Of a stretch of 32,242 bases of DNA, positions 8,727-16,254 are shown one piece after another (position 1 is the first letter of the stretch; each line of letters opens with the position of its first letter). A program made the position numbers and the translations under genes. Origin of the DNA: JAWWBN01 sp033720955 (lineage in GTDB: Bacteria; Acidobacteriota; Thermoanaerobaculia; Multivoradales; JAHEKO01); contig JAWWBN010000015.1 of NCBI GenBank assembly GCA_033720955.1, forward strand, positions 1 to 32,242, written 5' to 3'. The notes beneath the pieces were generated by a model, which worked only from the letters and a program-made list of their open reading frames with translations, had not been told where the DNA came from and did no database searches.

Positions 8727-9025
8727 GAGGGCGCCACCCGAATCCAGGGTCCGCCGATCCTCTCGCTCCGGCACTCGGGGCACCGACCGGGGGCCCGGAA
8801 GCGGCGCGGCGCCCGGCCCGCGAAGCGGAAGCCGCAGCCGTGGCAGGCGGCCGGCTCCACGCGTATGCGGCGCCCGCGTCCCCGCAGGCTGCGCTCCAGG
8901 TGCTGGAGGTCGCTCTCGAGCGCCGCCACGCCGAGACCCAGCTCGCGGCGCAGGCCGTCGAAGCTCCACTCGCCGCTCTCCAGGAGCCCGAGGAGCTCCT
9001 GCCGCCGGGTCCGCCGGGCCGTCAT
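8723..9025 (-). CDS. Small HTH-plus-zinc-ribbon transcriptional regulator (COG3357-like)
   Basis: This 100-residue protein has an N-terminal winged-helix segment (about residues 5-45, RRQELLGLLESGEWSF). A zinc ribbon follows with CHGC and CPEC knuckles separated by a basic stretch. That architecture matches predicted HTH/Zn-ribbon regulators of the COG3357 type, whose targets are mostly unknown. It is transcribed against the surrounding transporter genes: its tail overlaps the binding-protein gene by 4 bp, and its start faces the ATPase gene across 66 bp. That gap holds back-to-back promoters and an exact inverted repeat, so control of the transporter and of itself is a reasonable inference. 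A -10-like TAGACT lies 9 nt before the ATG and no Shine-Dalgarno is visible. Confidence 0.8.
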   Translation of the reverse strand: MTARRTRRQELLGLLESGEWSFDGLRRELGLGVAALESDLQHLERSLRGRGRRIRVEPAACHGCGFRFAGRAPRRFRAPGRCPECRSERIGGPWIRVAPS

Positions 9026-9034
9026 TCCGCGTCC

Positions 9035-9040
9035 AGTCTA
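9035..9040 (-). promoter_or_regulatory. -10 box for the COG3357-like regulator
   Basis: Read on the minus strand this is TAGACT, 9 nt upstream of the ATG at 9025, which predicts an mRNA with almost no leader. No good -35 hexamer lies 17 nt further out; that position falls inside the inverted repeat at 9044-9070. Confidence 0.4.
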
Positions 9041-9043
9041 GCG

Positions 9044-9070
9044 CCGCCCACCGCGGTCCGAGGTGGGCGG
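9044..9070. promoter_or_regulatory. Exact 9-bp inverted repeat between divergent promoters, candidate operator
   Basis: CCGCCCACC (9044-9052) and GGTGGGCGG (9062-9070) are perfect reverse complements around a 9-nt spacer. The element sits almost midway between the leftward -10 box (9035-9040) and the rightward -10 box (9079-9084), covering both -35 regions. This is the classic placement for a regulator controlling itself and a divergent operon. The nearest regulator is the HTH/zinc-ribbon protein encoded just to the left. Confidence 0.5.
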
Positions 9071-9078
9071 GGCGGGCG

Positions 9079-9084
9079 TACAAT
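9079..9084 (+). promoter_or_regulatory. -10 box TACAAT, leaderless promoter of the ABC ATPase
   Basis: TACAAT matches the -10 consensus at 5 of 6 positions and lies 7 nt before the ATG at 9092. Transcription would therefore begin at or next to the A of the start codon. No Shine-Dalgarno is possible in the 7-nt CCGCGCC gap. The -35 region is poor and lies within the inverted repeat, which would suit an activator or repressor. Confidence 0.55.
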
Positions 9085-9091
9085 CCGCGCC

Positions 9092-10177
9092 ATGCCGGCG
9101 CTGCTGGAGCTTCGGGAGGTCGAGAAGAGCTTCGGCGGGACGCCCGTGCTGCGCCGGCTCTCGCTGGCTGCCGAGGAGGGGGAGGTCCTGGTCCTCCTGG
9201 GAGCCAGCGGCAGCGGCAAGACCACCCTGCTGCGGGTGATCGCCGGCTTCGAGAGCCCCGATGCCGGCCGTCTGATCCTGGGTGGCGAGGAGATCACGGC
9301 CCTGCCGCCGGCCCGCCGGCGCTTCGGCATGGTCTTCCAGCACTACGCCCTCTTTCCCCACCTGAGCGTGGCCGAGAACGTGGCCTTCGGCCTGGAGCGG
9401 CACGGGCTCGACAGGGAGGAGCGCGCTCGCCGGGTGGCCGAGGCGCTGGCGCTGGTGGACCTCGACGGCTTCGAGGAGAGGCGGGTGCAGGAGATCTCCG
9501 GCGGCCAGCAGCAGCGGGTGGCGGTGGCGCGGGCGCTGGCGCCGGAGCCGACGGTGCTGCTGCTGGACGAGCCGCTCTCCAACCTCGACCCGGAGCTGCG
9601 CGACCGCACCCGCCGGGAGCTCAGGGAGGCGATCGAGCGAGTCGGCATCACCGCGCTCTGGGTGACCCATGAACAGCAGGAGGCTTTCGACGTAGGAGAC
9701 AGGGTGGCCATCCTCGAAGCGGGACGATTGGCGCAGGTCGGGTCGCCGGAGACGCTCTACCAGGAGCCGGCGAGCCGCTTCGTGGCCGGCTTCGTGGGCC
9801 GGGCGAGCTTCCTGCCGGCGGTCGCGGCGGACGGTGGCACCGCCATCCTCGGCGACGAGCGCTTCGTGGGCGGCGGCGCGCGCTGGCCGGCGGCGGCGGT
9901 GGGACCGCTGAATCCGGGCGACGAGGTGGACCTGATGGTGCGGCCGGAAGGCGTGCGGCTGGTGGCCCTGGAGACGCCGGGAAGCCTCTCCGGGAGCGTG
10001 CTCTCGCGCCGCTACGCCGGCGAGGCCACCTTCTATCGGGTGCGGCTGGACGAGGCGGGCGAGGTGGTGGTGGCGGCCGGGCCCGAGGACGCCCGGCCCG
10101 GCGATAGGGTGGCCGTGGCGCCGCGCGTGGGCGGTCTCCTGCCGCGCGCCTTTCCGCGATCGGCGGGGGCGGCATGA
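9092..10177 (+). CDS. ABC transporter ATP-binding protein (FbpC/PotA-like, with TOBE tail)
   Basis: This 361-residue ATPase has Walker A GASGSGKTT (residues 37-45, K43), Q-loop FQHYALFPHLSV, signature ISGGQQQRVAVARAL, Walker B VLLLDEP and H-loop THEQQEA. A C-terminal TOBE-like domain (about 240-361) is typical of importers for ferric iron, spermidine/putrescine, phosphonate or sugars. It powers the permease that starts in its own stop codon (ATGA overlap at 10174). The start follows a TACAAT box by only 7 nt, suggesting leaderless translation. With the lipoprotein at 7701 it completes an import system, but the substrate cannot be decided from this subunit. Confidence 0.93.
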   Translation: MPALLELREVEKSFGGTPVLRRLSLAAEEGEVLVLLGASGSGKTTLLRVIAGFESPDAGRLILGGEEITALPPARRRFGMVFQHYALFPHLSVAENVAFGLERHGLDREERARRVAEALALVDLDGFEERRVQEISGGQQQRVAVARALAPEPTVLLLDEPLSNLDPELRDRTRRELREAIERVGITALWVTHEQQEAFDVGDRVAILEAGRLAQVGSPETLYQEPASRFVAGFVGRASFLPAVAADGGTAILGDERFVGGGARWPAAAVGPLNPGDEVDLMVRPEGVRLVALETPGSLSGSVLSRRYAGEATFYRVRLDEAGEVVVAAGPEDARPGDRVAVAPRVGGLLPRAFPRSAGAA

Positions 10178-11229
10178 GGGGCCGCCTGGGCGGGATCGCC
10201 CTGGCCGCGCTGCTGACCTGGCTGGTCGGCTACCCGCTGCTCCTGACCCTCCTCGAGGCCGTGGGGGTGCCGGCCGATCCGACGCTGGCGCACTTCGCCG
10301 AGTTCGTGTCACGACCGGACGAGTGGGCGGCGCTCTGGCGCAGCTTCTGGATCTCGGCCGCCTCGGTGGCTCTGGCCGGGGCGGTGGGGGTGCCCCTCGC
10401 CTTCGTCTTCGCGCGCACCCACTTTCCCGGCCGCGCCGTCCTCGGAGCGCTGGTGGCGCTGCCCGTCGCCCTGCCGCCGCTGGTCGGGGTCATCGCCTTC
10501 CTCTTCCTGTACGGCGAGAGCGGCTTCGTCACCCGTGGGGTGCAGGCTCTGCTCGGGCTCGACGACGCCCCCTGGCGGCTGCAGGGGGCCGGCGCGATCC
10601 TGCTGGTGCACGCCTACTCGATGTACGTCTACTTCTATCTCTTCGTGCGCGCCGGGCTGGCGCGGCTGGACCCCTCGGTGGAGGAGGCTGCGGCCGCCCT
10701 GGGAGCGGGCCGATGGCGGATCCTCACCCGGGTCACCCTGCCGCTGCTCCGGCCGGCGCTGGCGGGGGCGGCGCTGCTGACCTTCATGACGTCGCTGGCG
10801 TCCTTCTCTGCGCCCTACATCTTCGGCGGCGGGTTCCGCGTGATGACGACCCAGATCGTCGCCTCGAAGCTGAACGGCGAGGTGGCGATGGCCCAGGTGG
10901 AGACGGTGACCCTGGCGGCGCTGGCGCTGGCCGGTCTCGCGGGTCTTCTGAGGTTGGACCGCGGCCGCATGGAGGTGGTCGGCGGGGTGCGCGGCCTGGC
11001 GCCCCGCCGCCGGGTCCTGCGCCGGCCGGTGGCGCGGTGGGGCGCGGCGGCGCTGGGGTGGGGAGTGGCCCTGGTCCTGCTGCTGCCCCATCTCACGCTG
11101 CTCCTGATCTCGCTCGTGCCCCGGTCCACCTGGACCGTGGAGCTGCTGCCGCCGCAGCTCGACCTGTCGAACTACCGCGAGCTGCTGACGACCCCCGAGC
11201 GGCTGCGGCCGGTGCTCAACTCGCTCTAG
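10174..11229 (+). CDS. ABC permease, N-terminal part of a two-domain FbpB-like permease, ended by an in-frame TAG
   Basis: This 351-residue inner-membrane protein is coupled to the ATPase by ATGA. It contains a full first permease domain with the ATPase-docking EAA loop (EEAAAALGAGRWRILTRVTLPLLRP, about residues 170-195). The first helix of a second domain follows (VALVLLLPHLTLLLISLVP). Translation stops at TAG 11227-11229, right after LNSL. In FbpB/ThiP-type permeases NSL is followed without a break by the next helix, and the same frame continues immediately downstream to 11820. One base change from TGG (Trp) to TAG would explain it. It could be an inactivating mutation, an assembly error, or a tolerated split into two subunits. 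Confidence 0.88.
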   Translation: MRGRLGGIALAALLTWLVGYPLLLTLLEAVGVPADPTLAHFAEFVSRPDEWAALWRSFWISAASVALAGAVGVPLAFVFARTHFPGRAVLGALVALPVALPPLVGVIAFLFLYGESGFVTRGVQALLGLDDAPWRLQGAGAILLVHAYSMYVYFYLFVRAGLARLDPSVEEAAAALGAGRWRILTRVTLPLLRPALAGAALLTFMTSLASFSAPYIFGGGFRVMTTQIVASKLNGEVAMAQVETVTLAALALAGLAGLLRLDRGRMEVVGGVRGLAPRRRVLRRPVARWGAAALGWGVALVLLLPHLTLLLISLVPRSTWTVELLPPQLDLSNYRELLTTPERLRPVLNSL

Positions 11230-11820
11230 ATGTCGGTGGCCGCCACCGTCGCCGCCCTCGCTCTGGGTCTGGCCGCGGCCCGGACGTCGCTCTCGCGGGG
11301 CGGCGCGCTGGGCCGGCTGCTGCAGTTGCTGATCGCGGTGCCGTGGGCGGTCCCGGGGACGGTCTTCGCCATCTCCCTGGCGGCGGCCTTCAGCGTGGAC
11401 GCCCCGGCGGTGGGCCGCTTTGTCCTCGTCGGCACCCCCTGGATCCTCCCCATGGCGTATCTGGTCCGCAGCCTGCCGCTCACCGGCCGCGGGGCGCTGG
11501 CGGGCCTGGCGCAGCTCGACCGGTCGCTCGAGGAGGCGGCGGCGATCCTGGGCGCCGGCCGCTGGCGCATCCTGCGTCGGGTGACGGTGCCGATGCTCAA
11601 GCCGGCGCTGGCGGCGGCGGCCAGCCTGACCTTCATCACCGCCATGGGCGACTTCGTCACCTCGATCATCCTCTACACCTACGACACGCGACCGATCTCC
11701 ATCGAGATCCTCTCCAGTCTGCGGTTGCAGGACACCGGGGTCGCCGCGGTGTACGGAGTGCTGCTCATGACGCTCTCGGCGGTCGCCTTCCTGCTGTGGG
11801 GCAGGGAGGAGCGCGTCTGA
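11230..11820 (+). CDS. ABC permease, C-terminal part of the split FbpB-like permease
   Basis: This 196-residue segment is in the same frame as the preceding permease and starts with ATG directly after the TAG (TAGATG), so translation could restart without ribosome release. It has the remaining helices of the second permease domain and its own EAA loop (EEAAAILGAGRWRILRRVTVPMLKP). The first helix of the domain is on the upstream product. Joined, the two parts would give about 549 codons, the usual size of a fused two-domain permease of this family. Coding character (third-position GC, intact EAA loop) is unchanged across the stop, so any lesion is recent. The stop overlaps the next start by one base (TGATG). 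Confidence 0.85.
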   Translation: MSVAATVAALALGLAAARTSLSRGGALGRLLQLLIAVPWAVPGTVFAISLAAAFSVDAPAVGRFVLVGTPWILPMAYLVRSLPLTGRGALAGLAQLDRSLEEAAAILGAGRWRILRRVTVPMLKPALAAAASLTFITAMGDFVTSIILYTYDTRPISIEILSSLRLQDTGVAAVYGVLLMTLSAVAFLLWGREERV

Positions 11821-13058
11821 TGGACGCCCTCGACTTCGTGCGCCGTCTGTGGGTCCTCATGCTCACCGTGCTGGTGGACATGATGGGCTTCCTGATCGTC
11901 CTGCCCCTGCTGCCGTTCTACGCCGAGCGGCTGGGAGCCTCTCCCTTCGAGGTGGGCGCGCTGGTGTCGTCGTTCGCCCTGGCGCAGCTCGCCACGGCGC
12001 CGCTCTGGGGGCGGCTCTCCGACCGTTACGGACGGCGCCCCATGATCCTCGCCGGCACCCTGATCTCGGCGATTGCCTATGTCCTCTTCGAGTCGGCCGA
12101 CGCGGTCTGGCTGCTCTACTTCTCGCGGCTGGTGCAGGGAGCGGGCGCGGGGACGGTGGGGGTGGTCCAGGCCTACCTCAGCGACTCGGTGCCGGAGGAG
12201 GAGCGCGCCAAGGCGCTGGGCTGGCTCACCGCCGCCTCCAGCGCCGGGGTGATGATCGGCCCGGCGATCGCCTCCCTCTCGGCGGGCCTGGGCCTCATCG
12301 GTCCCGGGTACCTGGCGGCCGGGCTCTGCGGGCTCAACTTCGTGTTCGCGCTCACCCTGCTGCCCGAGTCGTCCAGTCGCGAGCACCGCCCCGAGCGCAA
12401 GCAGACGAGGGGGGCGACCCGCCGCGCGGTGCTCCAGATCCTCACCCGTCCCGCGGGCCCGACCGGCGCTCCCATCTGGATCTACGCCTTCGGAATGATG
12501 GCGTTCATGGCCATGAACGGGGTTCTCGCCCTCTACCTGGAGCGCCGTTTCGGCGTCACGGAGGCGACCATCGGATGGCTCTACGTCTACGTGGGGGGGG
12601 TCTCCCTGATCATGCGAACCCTCGTGCTGGGGCCCGCGGTGCGGCGCTTCGGCGAGGTGGGCGCGCTGCGGCTGGGGGCGCTCTCGATGGCCGTGGCGCT
12701 CGCCTCGCTGCCATTGGCCGCCACCATCTGGCAGCTCGCCCTGGCCGCCCTCTTCATGCCCGTGGGCACGGCGCTGCTCTTTCCCTCGACCACCTCCCAG
12801 ACCTCGCGCAACGCGCCGCGCGGCCAGACCGGGCTGCTCCTCGGGGTGCAGCAGCTCTTCGGCGGCGTCGCGCGGATGGTCGGTCCGCTCTGGTCGGGGG
12901 CCATCTTCCAGCACCTGGGGATCCGGGCGCCGTTCTTCGTCGCCGCCGGGCTCATGCTGGCGGTGCGTCTCTACGCCGAGGTGCTGGACTCCGCGCCGGG
13001 AGGCGGCCGCGAGGCCGCGATCGCCGAAGAGTCGATGGCTCCCACCGAGCCCTCCTGA
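11820..13058 (+). CDS. Major facilitator superfamily transporter (TetA/DHA1-like)
   Basis: This 412-residue protein has about 12 membrane helices and a clear MFS motif A (GRLSDRYGRRPMI, about residues 62-74), plus the gate-like RLVQGAGAGTVGVVQAYLSD segment of the drug:H+ antiporter type. A central charged loop (about 183-205) separates the two six-helix halves. It overlaps the permease stop by one base, so it is the last gene of the ABC operon and may export a product or related compound. MFS substrate cannot be predicted from sequence; simple drug efflux is equally possible. Confidence 0.9.
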   Translation: MDALDFVRRLWVLMLTVLVDMMGFLIVLPLLPFYAERLGASPFEVGALVSSFALAQLATAPLWGRLSDRYGRRPMILAGTLISAIAYVLFESADAVWLLYFSRLVQGAGAGTVGVVQAYLSDSVPEEERAKALGWLTAASSAGVMIGPAIASLSAGLGLIGPGYLAAGLCGLNFVFALTLLPESSSREHRPERKQTRGATRRAVLQILTRPAGPTGAPIWIYAFGMMAFMAMNGVLALYLERRFGVTEATIGWLYVYVGGVSLIMRTLVLGPAVRRFGEVGALRLGALSMAVALASLPLAATIWQLALAALFMPVGTALLFPSTTSQTSRNAPRGQTGLLLGVQQLFGGVARMVGPLWSGAIFQHLGIRAPFFVAAGLMLAVRLYAEVLDSAPGGGREAAIAEESMAPTEPS

Positions 13059-13065
13059 GCCTCGA

Positions 13066-13105
13066 CCGGCCGCCCGGGGTGGGCGTCGCGGCGCAGGTCG
13101 GCCGG
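13066..13105. terminator. Possible bidirectional hairpin between convergent genes
   Basis: The 48-bp gap between the MFS stop (13058) and the PQQ-protein stop (13107) holds inverted arms CCGGCCG (13066-13072) and CGGCCGG (13099-13105), with a smaller GCCC/GGGC pair inside. No T-tract follows on either strand, so termination efficiency is uncertain. Confidence 0.3.
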
Positions 13106-13106
13106 A

Positions 13107-14519
13107 TCAGGGGGAGACAGGTGCTCTGCGCGTCCTTCGGGAGGGAGAGGTCGCGGGACCCCTCGCCTCGCTGACCGCAGGCCGCAGGTCCAGCGCCACC
13201 AACGTGTCCCGGCCCAGCAGGTAGAGCAGGCCCCGCGACAGCACGGGGGCGTTCCACGCGGGCTCGCTCAGCAGCGGCCGGGTGCGGCCCTCCAGGGTGA
13301 GAGGACGCTTCCCCAGGTCGGCCGACGCGACCTCCCGGTAGGCCTCCGGGCTGGCCTCGAGCAGCCGCAGAGAGCCGTCCTCCGACAGCGCCAGCAGGTG
13401 CCCGTCGGCGTAGAGAAGGGAGGCCCGGCCCAGCCCGCCCTGCCGCCAGCGCACCCGGCCGGTGGCGAGCTCCACCGCCCGCAGCTCGGCGTTCCCCTTG
13501 TGGCGTCCGCTGGAGGCGTAGACGATGCCCTGGTGGTGCACCGGGGTGTTCCAGTGGGGCTCCAGGCTCTTGTCGCGCGGCCCGTCCTGCCAGACCACCT
13601 CGTACCCGCCCGGCCGAACCTCCAGAAGGGCGGCCCCCGGTCCGTAGGTCTCGGCGATCAGGACCCGGTCGGCCACCACCACCGGAGTGGCCGCGTTGAC
13701 GCTCTCCAGCAGGCGGGCCCGCCAGGGGAAGAAGAAGTCCACCGAGCCGCGCCGGGGGTCGAAGCCGATCAGCCCGCCGCGGCTGAAGAGAAAGCCCCAT
13801 CGCCGGCCGTCGATGGTGGCGAGGACGGGGCTCGAGTAGCTCGCCAGCTCGTCGCTCGCCGTCCAGCGCACGGCGCCGGTCGTCTTGTCGAACGCCACCA
13901 GCGCGGTGCCGTTGCCCTGCACCTCCCCGGAGTGGATCGGGGGGCTCTCCGGCGGCGAGCCGCCCACCTGGGCGATGAGCAGGTCGCCCTCGACCGCGGG
14001 CGACGAGCCGACGCCGAAGAAGTTCTGGACCACGCCGAAGCGGGCGACGGTGTCCACCTCCCACACCAGCTCGCCGTCGGCCGCGCGGTGGCAGCGCAGT
14101 CTGCCCTCGACGCCGTAGGTGTAGACCCGGTCGCCGTCGATCAGGGGGCTGGCGCGCGGGCCGCCGCTGTAGCCGTAGTAGTCCGTGTAGGCGGTGGGGT
14201 ACTCCGTGCGCCAGATCTCCCGTCCGGTGGCGGCGTCGCGAGCCGTCAGACGGGCGCGGTCGCCGTGCCGGTCGAAGTGGTAGAGCCGGCCCGAGGCCAT
14301 CGAGGGCATGCTGTACCCCTCGCCCACCTCGAGCGCCCAGACGAGCGGCGGACCGCCCTCCGGCCAGCGGGTGAGGATGGGCGCCTCCGGCGAGCGGGAG
14401 TCGGAGCTCGGTCCGAGGAAGCGCGGCCAGTCGCCCTCGTCGGCGACGACGGAGGCCGCCGCCAGCGCGGCGAGAACGGCTGCCGCCGGGGCCGAGATCG
14501 AGCGCACGGTGCCGGCCAT
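13107..14519 (-). CDS. Secreted PQQ-like beta-propeller protein
   Basis: This 470-residue protein starts at ATG 14519 with a signal peptide (hydrophobic to about residue 25, VVADEG cleavage area). The mature end begins DWPRFLGPSSDSRSPE, the hallmark N-terminus of the PQQ-binding-like propeller family common in Acidobacteriota and Planctomycetota. Repeated blades show the G..W.....D pattern, for example AATGREIWRTE, AADGELVWEVD, KTTGAVRWTAS and LATGRVRWRQG. Relatives are often called BamB-like, but a role in outer-membrane assembly or a bound PQQ cannot be shown here; a structural or sugar/alcohol-oxidation role is open. It is divergent from the HzsA-like gene across 79 bp. Confidence 0.85.
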   Translation of the reverse strand: MAGTVRSISAPAAAVLAALAAASVVADEGDWPRFLGPSSDSRSPEAPILTRWPEGGPPLVWALEVGEGYSMPSMASGRLYHFDRHGDRARLTARDAATGREIWRTEYPTAYTDYYGYSGGPRASPLIDGDRVYTYGVEGRLRCHRAADGELVWEVDTVARFGVVQNFFGVGSSPAVEGDLLIAQVGGSPPESPPIHSGEVQGNGTALVAFDKTTGAVRWTASDELASYSSPVLATIDGRRWGFLFSRGGLIGFDPRRGSVDFFFPWRARLLESVNAATPVVVADRVLIAETYGPGAALLEVRPGGYEVVWQDGPRDKSLEPHWNTPVHHQGIVYASSGRHKGNAELRAVELATGRVRWRQGGLGRASLLYADGHLLALSEDGSLRLLEASPEAYREVASADLGKRPLTLEGRTRPLLSEPAWNAPVLSRGLLYLLGRDTLVALDLRPAVSEARGPATSPSRRTRRAPVSP

Positions 14520-14573
14520 CCTACCGCGCGACCCGAGTGACGCCCTGCGCAGGCGGCGCCGGCGGCCCGGCGT

Positions 14574-14590
14574 TAAACTTCGGAGCGGAG
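14574..14590 (+). promoter_or_regulatory. -10 box and ribosome binding site of the HzsA-like gene
   Basis: TAAACT (14574-14579) is a plausible -10 element. It is followed by GGAG and GGAG-like purines (14582-14590) placed 8-9 nt before the ATG at 14599. This fixes the start ahead of a good signal peptide. Confidence 0.45.
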
Positions 14591-14598
14591 AACGTCCG

Positions 14599-16254
14599 AT
14601 GGATCGACGACAGCTCCTGCCGGCAGCGATGGCGGCGCTGGCGCTCGCGTCGGGCGCCGCCGCCGCGGCGCTCGAGAACCCGATCGTCTTCGTCAGGCAG
14701 CGGCCGGTCGAGACGACGTTCGCGACCATCGCCGACATCTTCGGCAACTTCACCTCCTACGATCCCCGCGAGGGACAACCGGTGGGCGGCGGGCTCTACC
14801 GTCTCGACCCGGACGGCAGCGTGCACGCTCTCGTCGAGGGCCGGAGGATCGCCGTCCGCGACCCCGAGATCACCTGGGACGGCCGGGAGGTTCTCTTCGC
14901 CATGAAGAAGCGGGGCCGCGGGCGCTGGCAGGTCTACCGCATCGGCGTGGACGGGCGCGGTCTCGAGAAGGTCTCTCTCTTCTCGCAGTTCAACGACTGG
15001 GACCCCGCCGAGCTGCCCGACGGACGGATTCTCTTTCTCTCCGACCGGCTCCGCTGGGCCGACGGCTACGAGAACCTGCCGGAGGGCCAGCTCTTCGTCA
15101 TGGACGCCGACGGCCTCGGCATCGAGCCCCTGGCGATCAACCCGAGCGGCGTCTTCAACCCGCTGCTCGGGTCGAGCGGCCGCGTCTACTTCACCCAGTG
15201 GGACTTCCACGACTGCCGCCGCCGCATCGACCAGGGCAACTGCTCTCTGGACGTCAACCGCTTCCTGCTCTGGGAGACCGCCCTCGACGGCAGCCGGGAG
15301 GGGCACCCGACCTTCGGCAGCCACTCCCTGTTCGACTTCACCGGCGGCCATGTCCAGGTGCGCGAGGACCCCAGGCGGCGGGGCACCTTCTTCGCCACCC
15401 TGGCGGACGAGTTCTTCACCTTCGGCTCCGGCACCCTGGTGTGGATGAGGCCGCGGAAGAACGGCGACCGGGACCGGGTGCGCGCGATCACCGAAGACGT
15501 CTTCCGGGTCGGGCCGCGCAACCGGGCGGGCCGCTACCGGGATCCCTACCCGCTGGCCTCCGGCGAGCTGGTGGCGGCCTGGGCCGCCGGCCCGGTCTAC
15601 GACAGCGACGATCTGCCCACTCCCGATTTCAACCTGGTCCTGGTGGACCGCGCGACCGGTGCCCGGGAGCCGCTCCTCGACGACCCGTCCGCGTGGCTGC
15701 TGCAGCCGGTGGAGGCGGCGGCGCGAACGCCTCCCACTCCCGATCGGGGGACGGCGATCCCCGGGTTCGACTACGCGGTGATCAACGCCCGCGACGTGAC
15801 CCACCGCCACCGCAACTGCTCCCGGGTGACGAACGGCGATTGCCAGCCGCGGGTGCGGCCGGGCGAGGCGGCGGCGGTGCGGATCTTCGAGGTGGACCGG
15901 CGGCCCAACTTCTACCGCGACTTCCGGCGCTACGACGACCCGAGGCAGCGGCTGCTGGGCTCCGCGCCGGTGCAGCCGGACGGCTCCTTCGCCGCCGCCG
16001 TGCCGGCCCAGCGGGCGCTGATCTGGAAGCTCGTGGACGAGGCGGGCGACGTCCTGGTCGAGGAGCGGTTCTGGTCGGAGCTCGCGCCGGGCGAGATCCG
16101 CACCTGCAACGGCTGTCACTCGAAGCACAACGGCCGCGAACTCCGGCGGCCCAACTCGGCCCTCCTCCAGCCGGTCAACCTGACGGGCCGGGTGGTCGAC
16201 GCCGACGGCAACGGCCGCGTGGATCTGCTGGAAGCGGCTGGGAAGTTCGACTGA
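14599..16254 (+). CDS. HzsA-related secreted propeller protein with one c-type haem motif and an EF-hand loop
   Basis: This 551-residue exported protein has a signal peptide to about residue 23. Blades resembling TolB/hydrazine-synthase-alpha propellers follow (GGGLYRLDPDG, GRWQVYRIGVDG, DGRILFLSDR, GQLFVMDADG). The middle domain resembles the one named after hydrazine synthase alpha. Near the C-terminus CNGCH (C503, C506, H507) is a single haem-attachment site, and at 534-545 there is an exact EF-hand loop (D534, D536, N538, D542, E545). Proteins of this type are widespread in bacteria that do not make hydrazine, so hydrazine synthesis should not be inferred. A redox role in the periplasm is plausible. 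Extra Cys pairs (in DCRRRIDQGNC and NCSRVTNGDC) may form disulfides. Its stop overlaps the next gene. Confidence 0.75.
   Translation: MDRRQLLPAAMAALALASGAAAAALENPIVFVRQRPVETTFATIADIFGNFTSYDPREGQPVGGGLYRLDPDGSVHALVEGRRIAVRDPEITWDGREVLFAMKKRGRGRWQVYRIGVDGRGLEKVSLFSQFNDWDPAELPDGRILFLSDRLRWADGYENLPEGQLFVMDADGLGIEPLAINPSGVFNPLLGSSGRVYFTQWDFHDCRRRIDQGNCSLDVNRFLLWETALDGSREGHPTFGSHSLFDFTGGHVQVREDPRRRGTFFATLADEFFTFGSGTLVWMRPRKNGDRDRVRAITEDVFRVGPRNRAGRYRDPYPLASGELVAAWAAGPVYDSDDLPTPDFNLVLVDRATGAREPLLDDPSAWLLQPVEAAARTPPTPDRGTAIPGFDYAVINARDVTHRHRNCSRVTNGDCQPRVRPGEAAAVRIFEVDRRPNFYRDFRRYDDPRQRLLGSAPVQPDGSFAAAVPAQRALIWKLVDEAGDVLVEERFWSELAPGEIRTCNGCHSKHNGRELRRPNSALLQPVNLTGRVVDADGNGRVDLLEAAGKFD

Noticed and set aside
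11227..11229. TAG read as a sense codon through genome-wide reassignment
   Set aside because: Other complete genes here (HD-GYP, feoB, binding protein, regulator, dehydrogenase, BlaI-type) end with TAG at the expected length, so TAG works as a stop.
14599..16254. Hydrazine synthase alpha subunit as evidence for anammox metabolism
   Set aside because: Only one CxxCH and a partial family resemblance are seen. HzsA-like proteins are widespread, and no beta/gamma subunit or other anammox gene is present.
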